A DNA stretch of 33,360 nucleotides from Spirochaetota bacterium (GCA_016934735.1 JAFGSG010000063.1:1-33360); one strand, 5' to 3'. Counted from the first letter of the stretch, positions 6,968 through 16,867 are shown. Notes: generated by a model from the letters alone, not told the origin. Program-made: numbers and translations.

Positions 6968-7396
6968 ATGCCAATTACACAAATAAGCGTTCCCCTTGAA
7001 AACGAACCCGGCAGACTGCATACGTTATGCGATCTGCTTGAAAAAGAAGAAATAAACATTAAAGCTATTATGGCATCCTCGATACAGAAGCCTGTGCAGG
7101 TGCACATGGTAGTCAATGACCCCGCGAAGGCCGAAAACGTCCTTAAAGGACGCGGCTTTAATGTGTCCACAAAAGAAGTCATTGCAGTGGCGGCTCCGGA
7201 TCATCCTGGCGCGCTTAACGCCGTGCTGAGGCCGCTTCTGGAAGCAAAAGTCAATATCGAAACTATGTATCCTTTCATAAACCTTCACGGAGATGAAGCA
7301 ATTATAATACTGGAAGTTGACAATATTCAGAAAGCCAAAGAAGTGTTAAAGAAGCACTGGGTAAAAACTTTCAGTACCGAAATCTATAAAATATAA
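6968..7396 (+). CDS. Tandem ACT-domain protein, probable amino-acid sensor
   Basis: A 142-residue protein with two ACT domains: residues 1-65 (ISVPLENEPGRLHTLCDLL) and 70-142 (VAAPDHPGALNAVLRPLLEA). Each carries the turn [NH]xPG between the first strand and helix that forms the ligand site. Free-standing tandem ACT proteins of this size often sit beside 2-oxoacid:ferredoxin oxidoreductase or phenylacetate-CoA ligase genes and are thought to bind branched-chain or other amino acids. Here it lies between VOR/KOR and ridA, which fits. A GGAG lies about 10 nt before ATG 6968. No catalytic domain is fused; regulation of the neighbouring enzymes is an inference. Confidence 0.85.
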   Translation: MPITQISVPLENEPGRLHTLCDLLEKEEINIKAIMASSIQKPVQVHMVVNDPAKAENVLKGRGFNVSTKEVIAVAAPDHPGALNAVLRPLLEAKVNIETMYPFINLHGDEAIIILEVDNIQKAKEVLKKHWVKTFSTEIYKI

Positions 7397-7446
7397 ACAA
7401 ATCAAACTGACTGATTTTTTTAAAATTCTTATTGCCAACCGAAGCT

Positions 7447-7824
7447 ATGAAACCGGAAATAATTAATACAAAAAATGCGCCTGCTCCCATAGGGCCGTAC
7501 TCACAGGCTGTTAAAGCAAACGGTTTTATTTTTGTATCAGGCTGCATACCAATCGAGCCGGATACAAATAAAATTATCAGCGATGTAAAACAAGCCGCAA
7601 AAGTTGTGTTTTCAAATCTTAAAAATATTCTGGAGGCAGGCGGTTCGGATTTAAGTAAACTGGTAAAAATCACAATATTTTTATCCGACATGGCTGGGTT
7701 CCAGGAAGTTAATCAGGTCTATTCCACGTTTGTTAAAGAGCCCTTCCCTGCCAGAACAACTGTTTCCGTAAAAGAACTGCCGAAATCCGTCTGTCTCGAA
7801 GTGGACGCGATTGCGCTCGCGTAA
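7447..7824 (+). CDS. ridA: RidA-family 2-iminobutanoate/2-iminopropanoate deaminase
   Basis: A 125-residue trimeric-type RidA (YjgF/YER057c/UK114) protein. APAPIGPYSQAV (N-terminal strand), FVSGCIPIEP, and FPARTTVSVKELP with the active-site Arg are all present, and the C-terminal LEVDAIALA is typical. RidA hydrolyses reactive enamines/imines such as 2-aminoacrylate released by PLP enzymes, and two PLP enzymes follow directly. ATG 7447 is chosen because MKPEIINTKNAPAPIGPYSQ matches the family N-terminus; an in-frame TTG at 7432 would add five residues. The usual Gln of SGQIP is Cys here, an unusual but probably tolerated change. Confidence 0.93.
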   Translation: MKPEIINTKNAPAPIGPYSQAVKANGFIFVSGCIPIEPDTNKIISDVKQAAKVVFSNLKNILEAGGSDLSKLVKITIFLSDMAGFQEVNQVYSTFVKEPFPARTTVSVKELPKSVCLEVDAIALA

Positions 7825-7934
7825 AACCGCATTTAAATATAGCTTGACTTCGGTGTTTTTTAAATCAAAATACCTGTCATTGAACGAACAAAAATTCTAA
7901 AAATGTATTCCGGTTTTAATAAAGGATAACTGTC

Positions 7935-8903
7935 ATGGCAAAAATATACGATGATAACAGTTTAAGCATAGGCAATACACCGCTCGTTAAGATCAACAGG
8001 CTAGCGGGAGGATTACCGGGTACAATACTCGCAAAAATAGAAGGCCGTAATCCCGCATATTCGGTTAAATGCCGTCTCGGAGCCGCGCTGATCTGGGCTG
8101 CGGAGAAGCAGGGCATACTGAGACCGGGAAGCAGAGACGTTTCAATAATAGAACCCACAAGCGGCAACACTGGCATCGGCCTTGCTTATATTGCTGCGGC
8201 ACGCCAGTATCCGCTGATACTCACAATGCCGGAAACCATGTCTGTTGAACGCCGCAGAATGCTCAAGGCTTTCGGAGCACAGGTCGTTCTTACGGACGGT
8301 GCCAAAGGCATGCCGGGTGCAATTGCAAAGGCAGAGGAACTTGTTGCAGCTGATCCGGGAAAATATTATATGCCTCAGCAGTTCAAGAATCCTGCAAACC
8401 CGGACATCCATTTTAAGACAACAGGCCCGGAAATATGGAATGATACTGACGGAAAAGTGGATATATTCGTGGCAGGAGCCGGAACAGGCGGAACTATTAC
8501 AGGCGTAACCAGATACATCAAGCAGGAGAAAAAGAAAGCAATTCTGTCTGTTGCAGTAGAACCGGAAGCATCTCCTGTACTCAGCCAGATACGCAGCGGT
8601 GAAACGCCAAAGCCCGGGCCGCACAAGATCCAAGGCATAGGCGCCGGATTTAAGCCGGACGTGCTTGATCTTGATCTTTTGGATGAGATTGCCGCAGTAT
8701 CGAACGAGGAAGCAATTGAAACTGCAAGGCGGCTCCATAAAGAAGAAGGAATCACGTCAGGCATATCAGGCGGAGCTGCAATGAATGCCGCCTTACGCAT
8801 CGCAGAACGCAAAGAAAGTAAAGGAAAGATCATAGTAGTAATACTGCCGGACTCCGGCGAACGGTATCTTTCCAGCGTACTTTTCGAGGACATCAGCGCT
8901 TAA
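7935..8903 (+). CDS. cysK: Cysteine synthase (O-acetylserine sulfhydrylase)
   Basis: A 322-residue fold-type II PLP enzyme that makes cysteine from O-acetylserine and sulfide. The PLP lysine is K45 in [18 protein letters not shown], followed by the substrate loop PTSGNTG (74-80), the PLP-phosphate loop AGTGGTITG, and the C-terminal [17 protein letters not shown] and [10 protein letters not shown]. Length and motifs match CysK rather than the longer cystathionine beta-synthases. It begins the sulfur gene block and is followed by a cystathionine lyase/synthase gene on the same strand. No riboswitch or T-box was seen in the short upstream gap 7825-7934. Confidence 0.93.
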   Translation: MAKIYDDNSLSIGNTPLVKINRLAGGLPGTILAKIEGRNPAYSVKCRLGAALIWAAEKQGILRPGSRDVSIIEPTSGNTGIGLAYIAAARQYPLILTMPETMSVERRRMLKAFGAQVVLTDGAKGMPGAIAKAEELVAADPGKYYMPQQFKNPANPDIHFKTTGPEIWNDTDGKVDIFVAGAGTGGTITGVTRYIKQEKKKAILSVAVEPEASPVLSQIRSGETPKPGPHKIQGIGAGFKPDVLDLDLLDEIAAVSNEEAIETARRLHKEEGITSGISGGAAMNAALRIAERKESKGKIIVVILPDSGERYLSSVLFEDISA

Positions 8904-9009
8904 AGACTTTTTCCAGAAACGATCCTGATCAATGAGATAAAGAATAAACAATCAAAACAGAGCTTATTGCCGGTTATTGAAATTGTCCGGAGGGAATAAA
9001 GATTTTTAC

Positions 9010-10152
9010 ATGAAATACAGCACAAAAATTTTACACGGCGCTGCGGACAGAGATCCGTTCACAGGCGCGCTCAGCATTCCGATCTACCCGGCTTCAACTT
9101 ATCATCAGAAAAATGTCGCCAGCACTCAGGAATATCTGTATTCCCGCACAGGCAATCCAACGCGCAATGCACTCGAAGAAACACTTGCGGTTCTGGAAGG
9201 GGGAGCGGCTGCTTGTGCATTTGCTTCCGGGGTTGCAGCTGTCACGGCAGCAATAACATCCGTAGCAAAATCGGGAGATCATATTGTTGCAACGAAGGAT
9301 CTTTACGGCGGTACTTACCGGCTGCTTACAACTTATCTTAACCGGTTTGGGATAACCCATTCTTTTGTTGACACATCAAATCCGGAAGAAGTGGAACGAT
9401 CTGTTAAAGAAAATACACAGGTGCTTTTTCTCGAAAGTCCTTCCAATCCCCTTTTGAAAATAATAGATTTTGAAGCTATGGAAAAAATCGGCAGAAAGCA
9501 TAATCTGGTAACAATGCTGGACAATACATTTCTCTCGCCGTATTTCTTCCGGCCTATTGAATACGGCATTGACCTGAGCATTCACAGCGCTACAAAATTT
9601 TTAGGCGGGCACAGCGACCTTATCGCAGGCGCGGTTGTGGCGCGCACAAAAGAACTCGGCAGCAAAGTAAAGGCGGTACAGGTATCAACAGGAAACATGC
9701 TGAGCCCTGAAAATTCATGGCTGCTGCTGCGCGGAATAAAAACGCTCCGCGCCAGAATGTCAGTCCAGACCGAAAGCGCTATGAAAATCGCAGACTGGCT
9801 AAACAGACAAAAATGGGTAAAGAAAACTTATTATCCCGGGCTGCCCGGTCACCCGGGCCACGACATAATCAAAAAACAGGCTGACGGCTACGGGGCCGTT
9901 GTTTCATTCGAAGCAGACAGCATTGAACGGACAAACGCTATAATGGAAAACGTCAGGTACTGGACAGTTGCGGTTTCTCTCGGAGGAGTCGAATCTATAT
10001 TGTCATACCCGGCAAAGATGTCGCATGCATCCATACCTGAAGATGAAAGGGCCGCACTCGGCATAACGAATCAACTGCTGCGGCTTTCGGTCGGGTTGGA
10101 AGATGCTGACGATCTGATTGAAGATATTGATTTTGCGGCAAAAAAAATATAA
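9010..10152 (+). CDS. Cystathionine gamma-synthase/beta-lyase family PLP enzyme
   Basis: A 380-residue fold-type I enzyme of the Cys/Met metabolism family (trans-sulfuration). The Schiff-base lysine is K196 in SIHSATKFLGGHSD. D171 (MLDNTF), YSRTGNPT (44-51), DLYGGTYRL and SLGGVESILSYPAKMSHA are the other hallmarks. Family members interconvert cysteine, homocysteine and cystathionine or release sulfide. MetB, MetC and gamma-lyase cannot be separated safely by eye. Start ATG 9010 gives the usual N-terminus MKYSTKILHG; a GGAGGG lies 15 nt upstream (a longer spacer than usual), and a TTG at 8977 is in frame but less likely. Confidence 0.88.
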   Translation: MKYSTKILHGAADRDPFTGALSIPIYPASTYHQKNVASTQEYLYSRTGNPTRNALEETLAVLEGGAAACAFASGVAAVTAAITSVAKSGDHIVATKDLYGGTYRLLTTYLNRFGITHSFVDTSNPEEVERSVKENTQVLFLESPSNPLLKIIDFEAMEKIGRKHNLVTMLDNTFLSPYFFRPIEYGIDLSIHSATKFLGGHSDLIAGAVVARTKELGSKVKAVQVSTGNMLSPENSWLLLRGIKTLRARMSVQTESAMKIADWLNRQKWVKKTYYPGLPGHPGHDIIKKQADGYGAVVSFEADSIERTNAIMENVRYWTVAVSLGGVESILSYPAKMSHASIPEDERAALGITNQLLRLSVGLEDADDLIEDIDFAAKKI

Positions 10153-10188
10153 CAAAATAAATTTATAAACGTATTTTATTACTAATTT

Positions 10189-11010
10189 ATGACAAACACC
10201 CCAGCAGACGGCAGGAAGCTTTTTAATCTTAAAAACAATATTAAAAGCTACAGTAAAGCAGGAGTGGCCTTTTCGGGAGGATCCGACTCCACGTTCCTTC
10301 TTGCAGTATGTGCTGATGCTCTCGGCAAAGACAATGTTGCGGCAGTAACCGCTCATTCGAACGTGCACACTGAATCCGAACTTTCCGAAGCAAAAATGTT
10401 CGCTGACACTCTGGGCATTCACTATATTATCATTGAAACAGATGCGCTGAGCGATCCCGTTTTTTCATCAAATCCGGAAGACCGCTGTTATTACTGCAAA
10501 AAAAGGTTTTACTCGAAAGCTCTTGCTGTCTTAAAGGAAACTGATATCGATGTTCTGCTGGACGGATCAAACGCCGACGACTTATCGGATTACAGGCCCG
10601 GTTATATGGCTGTGCGCGAACTCGGGATTACCAGTCCGCTTTTAGAAGCAGGATTCACTAAAGATGAAATCCGCGCTTTATCAAAAAGCATGAATCTCCC
10701 GACCTGGAACAAGCCGGCCAATCCCTGTCTTGCTACAAGAATCCCATACGGGAATGCAATTACAGGGGAGAAGCTCGGAACAATCGCAAAGGCAGAGGCA
10801 TTTATCCGCAGCCTCGGATTCGGCATAGTCCGGGTACGGCATCATGATGAAACAGCGCGCATCGAAATACCGGCAACGGACATTTATCGATTTATGCAGG
10901 ATAATATCAGACAGCAGGTGCATCAATATTTGAAAAGCCTTGGGTTTGCATGGATTACGCTCGACATGGAAGGATACAGGACCGGCAGCCTTAACAAAGC
11001 AAAAGAATAA
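10189..11010 (+). CDS. larE: LarE-family ATP-dependent sulfur transferase (three-Cys, Fe-S type)
   Basis: A 273-residue PP-loop enzyme. The pyrophosphatase loop is SGGSDS (29-34). Three cysteines fit the [4Fe-4S] class of LarE: C100-x2-C103 (RCYYCKKRFYS) and C180 (ANPCLATRIPYG). LarE enzymes adenylate and thiolate the nickel-pincer nucleotide precursor. The single-Cys type sacrifices its own cysteine, while three-Cys types hold a cluster and can act repeatedly. No larB, larC or larA is seen here; the neighbours are cysteine enzymes and an MnmA variant. A different sulfur acceptor is therefore possible. Family: confident; role in pincer-cofactor synthesis: likely but unproven. Confidence 0.85.
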   Translation: MTNTPADGRKLFNLKNNIKSYSKAGVAFSGGSDSTFLLAVCADALGKDNVAAVTAHSNVHTESELSEAKMFADTLGIHYIIIETDALSDPVFSSNPEDRCYYCKKRFYSKALAVLKETDIDVLLDGSNADDLSDYRPGYMAVRELGITSPLLEAGFTKDEIRALSKSMNLPTWNKPANPCLATRIPYGNAITGEKLGTIAKAEAFIRSLGFGIVRVRHHDETARIEIPATDIYRFMQDNIRQQVHQYLKSLGFAWITLDMEGYRTGSLNKAKE

Positions 11011-11019
11011 TAATATAAA

Positions 11020-12096
11020 ATGAAAATTGCCGTAGGAATGAGCGGCGGCGTTGATTCATCAGCTGCCGCGCTGATATTAAAAGAACAGGGACATGACGTC
11101 ATAGGCATATCCATGTCAATATGGGACGGATCCGATAAAATTGCCGCAGCAGATGCAAAGCATTCATGTTACGGTCCTGATGAAAAAACAAATATTGCAG
11201 AAACAAAAAAGGTGTGCGAATCAATAGGAATACCGTTTTTCATACTGGACTGTTCAAAAGAATACAAAAAAAACGTAATCGAATATTTTAAAAATGAATA
11301 TCTTTCTGCACGCACACCTAATCCATGCATAGTATGCAATTATAAAATTAAATTCGAAGCGCTTATTAAAAATGCCGAATCATCCGGCCTTCGCTTCGAT
11401 AAGTTTGCGACCGGACATTACGCAAAAACAGAATATGATTCACATTCAAAAAGATATCTTTTAAAAAAAGCGCTGGATAAAAATAAAGATCAATCATACT
11501 TTTTGTACAGGCTTTCACAGGATCAGCTCTCCATGATAATGTTTCCCCTAGGATATCTGACAAAGGATGAAGTAAGGGCATATGCCCGCGAAAAAGGGCT
11601 GCACACTCTGCTTAAAGAGGAAAGCCAGGATTTCTTCGGAGGCAATTACCGTTCGCTTCTCGGAATGGAGGACAGGGAAGGCGACATTGTTCTGATAACC
11701 GGAGAAGTGATAGGCAGGCATAAGGGCTTATGGAACTATACACCTGGCCAGAGGAGAGGCATGGGAATAGGATACCCGGAGCCTCTTTACGTAATCAGGC
11801 TCGACAGCATAACAAACCGGGTGATCGCAGGCACAAGGAAAGATATAACTTTTTCAGAATTTATAGTAAATGATTTAAACTGGATATCGACAGCAGAGCC
11901 TGAACAATCATTTACTGCATCGGTCAAGATCAGATCATCGCAGAACGAATATTCAGCCGGCGTGAAAATACTGGACAACGAAGAAGCCTGTATCACACTG
12001 GAAGAATCAGGCGCAGCAATATCGCCCGGCCAGTCCGCCGTGTTTTACAGCGGCGATATTGTGATCGGAGGCGGCATTATAAACAGAGTGCTTTAA
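11020..12096 (+). CDS. mnmA: tRNA 2-thiouridylase MnmA, variant lacking the usual second catalytic Cys
   Basis: A 358-residue protein matching MnmA, which makes 2-thiouridine at tRNA position 34 using ATP. The PP-loop is SGGVDS (8-13), the RTPNPCIVCNYKIKF loop is at 98-112, then TGHYAK, DQSYFLYRLSQDQL and KGLWNYTPGQRRGMGIGYPE. Typical enzymes carry ESQDICF or ESTGICF around residue 200, with a Cys that pairs with the one in the PNP loop. Here the segment is ESQDFFGGNY (201-210), two to three residues shorter and without Cys. Instead the PNP loop is CxxC (C103, C106), and other Cys occur at 50, 66 and 78, as might suit an Fe-S ligated form. It starts 9 bp after larE and is followed 3 bp later by a ThiF-like gene. 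Confidence 0.85.
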   Translation: MKIAVGMSGGVDSSAAALILKEQGHDVIGISMSIWDGSDKIAAADAKHSCYGPDEKTNIAETKKVCESIGIPFFILDCSKEYKKNVIEYFKNEYLSARTPNPCIVCNYKIKFEALIKNAESSGLRFDKFATGHYAKTEYDSHSKRYLLKKALDKNKDQSYFLYRLSQDQLSMIMFPLGYLTKDEVRAYAREKGLHTLLKEESQDFFGGNYRSLLGMEDREGDIVLITGEVIGRHKGLWNYTPGQRRGMGIGYPEPLYVIRLDSITNRVIAGTRKDITFSEFIVNDLNWISTAEPEQSFTASVKIRSSQNEYSAGVKILDNEEACITLEESGAAISPGQSAVFYSGDIVIGGGIINRVL

Positions 12097-12099
12097 TAT

Positions 12100-12882
12100 A
12101 TGGATAAAAATCTAAATGACAGATACTCGAGGCAAATCCTTATTCCGGAGATCGGACAGCAGGGGCAGGAACGCCTGAGCGAAGCTTCGGTGCTGATCGC
12201 AGGATGCGGCGGGCTGGGTACTGTTCTGGCAAGCAGCATGGTAAGGACAGGAGTCGGACATGTACGCATAATAGACAGGGATTCCGTTGAACTGGATAAT
12301 CTGCCGAGACAGATCCTGTTTGATGAAGAAGATATGAGAAAGAAGTCCCCGAAAGCTGCCGCGGCCGCTCACAAGCTGAGCATAATAAACTCGGAAACAA
12401 AAATTGAACCGGTCGTTGCAGAATTGAACCGTGATAATATTGAAGAGATGATGAGAGGCGTTGACCTTGTGCTTGACGGCACGGATAATTTTGAGACGCG
12501 TTTTTTAATTAACGAAGCGTGCATAAAGCTCGGTGTTCCATGGGTTTACGGAGGCGTTGTATCCACGTACGGAATGAGCTATACGATCATTCCCGGAAAA
12601 ACGCCGTGCTTCAAATGCTTTATAGATAAAGTGCCGCAGCCGGGTACAACGCCGACTAATGCCACAGCAGGCGTGCTCGGAATGGCTGTCAATATTACAG
12701 CCTCCATTGAAGCAACTGAGGGTTTAAAAGTACTCATAGGAGATTATAATTCACTGAATAACAGGCTTATCTATTTTGATGTATGGTACGGCACATGGAA
12801 GTTAATCAGCATAACAAAAAGCGACAAGCCCTGTCCCGTATGCGACGAACAGCAATTTGAATTTCTTAGCCATAAAAAATAG
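12100..12882 (+). CDS. ThiF/MoeB/HesA-family E1-like adenylyltransferase
   Basis: A 260-residue E1-like enzyme. RYSRQ (8-12), the nucleotide loop GCGGLG (35-40), and D128 in LDGTDNFETR are the ATP-binding signatures. Structural zinc is bound by C170-x2-C173 and C245-x2-C248. Family members adenylate the C-terminal Gly-Gly of ThiS/MoaD-type sulfur carriers so that sulfur can be loaded. The catalytic-Cys position (family consensus [ST]C-x-TAGV) reads TNATAGV here, with Asn at 187. No ubiquitin-like carrier gene is found next to it. It ends the sulfur operon, 3 bp after mnmA, before a clear terminator. Assignment to ThiF versus MoeB versus an independent HesA-like group is not possible by eye. 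Confidence 0.85.
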   Translation: MDKNLNDRYSRQILIPEIGQQGQERLSEASVLIAGCGGLGTVLASSMVRTGVGHVRIIDRDSVELDNLPRQILFDEEDMRKKSPKAAAAAHKLSIINSETKIEPVVAELNRDNIEEMMRGVDLVLDGTDNFETRFLINEACIKLGVPWVYGGVVSTYGMSYTIIPGKTPCFKCFIDKVPQPGTTPTNATAGVLGMAVNITASIEATEGLKVLIGDYNSLNNRLIYFDVWYGTWKLISITKSDKPCPVCDEQQFEFLSHKK

Positions 12883-12912
12883 CATTTAAAAAAATGCTTT
12901 ATTTTCTTCTCT
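12881..12912 (+). terminator. Rho-independent terminator of the sulfur operon
   Basis: AGCATTT (12881-12887) and AAATGCT (12892-12898) form a 7-bp stem followed by TTATTTTCTTCTC, immediately after the ThiF-like stop codon. Confidence 0.6.
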
Positions 12913-13055
12913 GTTTTCGATAATATATAGTATAATGACTTAATGAACCTGTTTTAGCGAGCAAATCAATCCGGATGTCTTATCAGATGATATCAATGAT
13001 TTAATTACTGTCAAAAAATCAATTCTTCCATGTACCGGAATAGAATATTCAGCTT

Positions 13056-14537
13056 ATGCGATCTAATTTAAAAAAAACCACTGTCATTCTTATCATATTT
13101 TTATCTGCCGTTCCCCTTTACTCCCAAAAAGCTATCGATCCCAAGAAAACCTCCGAAAGAGGAGTGGAGTTCGGCCAGCAGAAACGCTATGACGAGGCCT
13201 TGAAGGAGTTCGACGACGCGATCAAAGCATACAATACTTCTTCGTCAAAAACCTACCATAATAAAGGATGGGTATTTGAATTAAAGGGCGACATACCCAA
13301 AGCAATAGCATGTTATGAAGAAGCTCTGAAAAGAAATCCGGAGCAGATACCTACGCTCGAGCGCGCCGGTTATCTCTATTTCCGGACAGGCAGATTTGAA
13401 GAAGCTGTAACTGCCGGAGAAAACGTCATCCGTCTTGAACCTAAAAATACTGAAGTAATTAAATGGCTTCCCGAAGCTTACGCAATGCGCCTTAAAAAAC
13501 AGCGCGACTCCCTGATAGAAAAACAGGAAGAAGAAAAAAAAGCGAAAGAAGAAAAAATTACAGTGCCTGCCGGGGAGGAAAAAAAGGAAGCCGAACCACC
13601 CCCGAGATATATTTACGCATCAATGGACTTTATGATACGAACCGCATATTATTTTAAAGACAGCGATAATGACAAAGGTTTTCACTATATGACGACACCG
13701 GGCTATTACACAAATGTGCCCGAGATGCTGCGTTTGAATATAACACCCTCTAAATTAATAGAGTTCGATCTTGAAGCCGGGCGTCCCTATCTCGGAGCTC
13801 TCTCTCCTAATCTTATTATTCATACGGAAAAAATTGAAGCAATATTCCATCTGGGCAAATACTCTCTCGGCATAGGCGGGATGGGAAATCATTACAGAAG
13901 CTCATTTGCATACGCAGACGATAAAAAACGTACTCTTCACGATTTTAAAACCGGATTTATTTTCGGATTTGACGATGAAGAGGTTGCTATTCTCTTCAAG
14001 CTCTATCCCAGATCTCTGCCGCATGACAGCGATGGCTCTTCCGGTAGAACACTCGATGTTGATTACATGCTCATTGATTACAGGTATAAAGTTGACAAAC
14101 TTCTTAATTTCTACTCATGGATCTCGGTAAGAGATTATTACTATTTCGATCATGAAGCAAAAATTTCCAATTACTGGGGCGTTTATGAGTTAGGCCTTGG
14201 GGTAAGCCTTGGCCGGTACCGGAATATCGGAAGGTACATAAGTTATCTGTCCGTAAGTCTGGATTACACTGAGAGATTCTACATGCGTGATCTGAATAAC
14301 GACAAACCGTATAATTTCGCGAACGGACAGGGGTGGTTCGGCGCAAACGCGGATAAGTGGTTCGAAGGCAATCCGTTCTCCGGATACCGCGCCCCGGGTC
14401 ACGTCGTATCTTTTAAAATGGAAGAAGGGATTGGAAAAAACTTTTTTCTGTACCAGAAATTAATGATTGAGATGGTGGACAGAAGAGAAGATCACGATGA
14501 ATACTGCCTTACGCTCGGTTTAGGCGCACTTTATTAA
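13056..14537 (+). CDS. Exported TPR protein with C-terminal outer-membrane beta-barrel
   Basis: A 493-residue protein with a signal peptide (TTVILIIFLSAVPLYSQ, residues 8-24). Tetratricopeptide repeats cover about 30-150 (KTYHNKGWVFELKGDIPKAI and following). A charged linker rich in Glu/Lys spans 150-180. A long region from 187 to the end has alternating strands rich in Tyr/Phe and ends in YCLTLGLGALY, a terminal aromatic typical of Bam-assembled barrels. The TPR part would face the periplasm and bind a partner protein. The specific function is unknown. ATG 13056 gives a proper signal peptide. It heads a same-strand group with the LapA-like and exported-protein genes, separated from the sulfur operon by a terminator. 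Confidence 0.8.
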   Translation: MRSNLKKTTVILIIFLSAVPLYSQKAIDPKKTSERGVEFGQQKRYDEALKEFDDAIKAYNTSSSKTYHNKGWVFELKGDIPKAIACYEEALKRNPEQIPTLERAGYLYFRTGRFEEAVTAGENVIRLEPKNTEVIKWLPEAYAMRLKKQRDSLIEKQEEEKKAKEEKITVPAGEEKKEAEPPPRYIYASMDFMIRTAYYFKDSDNDKGFHYMTTPGYYTNVPEMLRLNITPSKLIEFDLEAGRPYLGALSPNLIIHTEKIEAIFHLGKYSLGIGGMGNHYRSSFAYADDKKRTLHDFKTGFIFGFDDEEVAILFKLYPRSLPHDSDGSSGRTLDVDYMLIDYRYKVDKLLNFYSWISVRDYYYFDHEAKISNYWGVYELGLGVSLGRYRNIGRYISYLSVSLDYTERFYMRDLNNDKPYNFANGQGWFGANADKWFEGNPFSGYRAPGHVVSFKMEEGIGKNFFLYQKLMIEMVDRREDHDEYCLTLGLGALY

Positions 14538-14563
14538 AGTATAATCCTGGAGGTTTTTAACAT

Positions 14564-14812
14564 ATGTCAAAGCCGAAATTACTAATTCTTTTTATTTTCA
14601 TCTTTCTTGTAACAGTTATTATACTGCAGAATCCGGATGCTATTTCTTTACGCTTTCTATGGTGGAAAATTGAACTATCTATATTCGCACTGCCTGTTAT
14701 AATCGTTATTAGCGCAGCAATCGGTTATTTGCTCGGATCCATAAATATCCGAAAGCGAAATAAAAAACAAAAAGATAATAAGGCGATTGATAAGACTGAC
14801 GATCATGCTTAA
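14564..14812 (+). CDS. LapA-like (DUF1049) small inner-membrane protein
   Basis: An 82-residue protein with two transmembrane helices (6-22 and about 41-58) separated by NPDAISLRFLWWKIELSIFA, the LapA/DUF1049 pattern, and a basic cytoplasmic tail (RKRNKKQKDNK). LapA-family proteins are linked to lipopolysaccharide assembly control with LapB in some bacteria. GGAGG sits 8 nt before ATG 14564. The stop overlaps the next gene's start by 8 bp, so the pair is co-transcribed. Confidence 0.8.
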   Translation: MSKPKLLILFIFIFLVTVIILQNPDAISLRFLWWKIELSIFALPVIIVISAAIGYLLGSINIRKRNKKQKDNKAIDKTDDHA

Positions 14813-15440
14813 AAAAATTGCATTATTCATTATCTGCACATTTTTAAGCACAACCGTTTATTCCCAATCCGCAAAAGAACCTGACGATAAAATAATATCC
14901 GCTGAAAAAAATCTGATAGATAATATTCCCAATATTCCGGCTCAAATACAATATAGCGGCAGATTGGAAATACGAAATGTTAGTTTTAACAAAAAATTAG
15001 ATGTTTCAGACAGAGGTGAAATTCTGGAGACGGAATTTATACTTCAGAATAATACAGAGGAAGCCCTGGAACTGTATTTGTTTGTAATTGCAACATTTGA
15101 AAAAACCGAAACAAAAAGCAGTTTCGAAATCCCTGTTCCTGAAAGCCAAAGAATGAAGAATTTTGTGCCCTTCCCCGGCAACAAAAAAAATTTCGAATAT
15201 ACTGATTCGGGAAAAAAGGCGATAAAGCTGATAAAATTTCCTAAAAATCCGAAAGCCGGAATAAATCCCGCTACTGGTAAGCCATATTATCTCAAAGATA
15301 AATTAAATATATCCTCAACACATTTGAGCAGACACAGGAATAACTATCTCTTTTTTAATGAGATCGTAGTTTTAATTTTCGACAAAGACTGCAATCCGAT
15401 ATACAGACAGCTCTTTAGTATATCCGGCAAAATATCATAA
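14805..15440 (+). CDS. Exported protein of unknown function
   Basis: A 211-residue protein from ATG 14805; the in-frame TTG at 14787 would put six residues before the signal peptide. MLKKIALFIICTFLSTTVYSQ is a good signal peptide. The mature part looks like a beta-rich single domain (IQYSGRLEIRNVSF, RGEILETEFILQNNTEEALE, LYLFVIATFEKTE), with a conserved-looking middle (GINPATGKPYYLKDKLNISS). No family was recognised. Its start overlaps the LapA-like stop (ATGCTTAA). The tight link to LapA suggests an envelope role, which is only an inference. Confidence 0.75.
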   Translation: MLKKIALFIICTFLSTTVYSQSAKEPDDKIISAEKNLIDNIPNIPAQIQYSGRLEIRNVSFNKKLDVSDRGEILETEFILQNNTEEALELYLFVIATFEKTETKSSFEIPVPESQRMKNFVPFPGNKKNFEYTDSGKKAIKLIKFPKNPKAGINPATGKPYYLKDKLNISSTHLSRHRNNYLFFNEIVVLIFDKDCNPIYRQLFSISGKIS

Positions 15441-15574
15441 TATTTTTATATATTCTGCAATATTTTTTCTTTTACAATTTATCGCACTTAATCCTTAAAG
15501 TCAGGTTCCACTTCCGTTAGGCTTTTAAAAAAGTGCTTGATATTGAGCACATTTAAATAATATTTAGAAGATAA

Positions 15575-16867
<1,293 letters not shown>

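Noticed and set aside
8142..8738. 198-residue minus-strand frame inside cysK
   Set aside because: Antisense shadow of a conserved enzyme, rich in Cys and Arg as expected from frame effects.
8904..9009. Possible SAM or other riboswitch before the trans-sulfuration enzyme gene
   Set aside because: The gap is only about 105 bp and shows no conserved riboswitch stems; just a weak CCGG pair.
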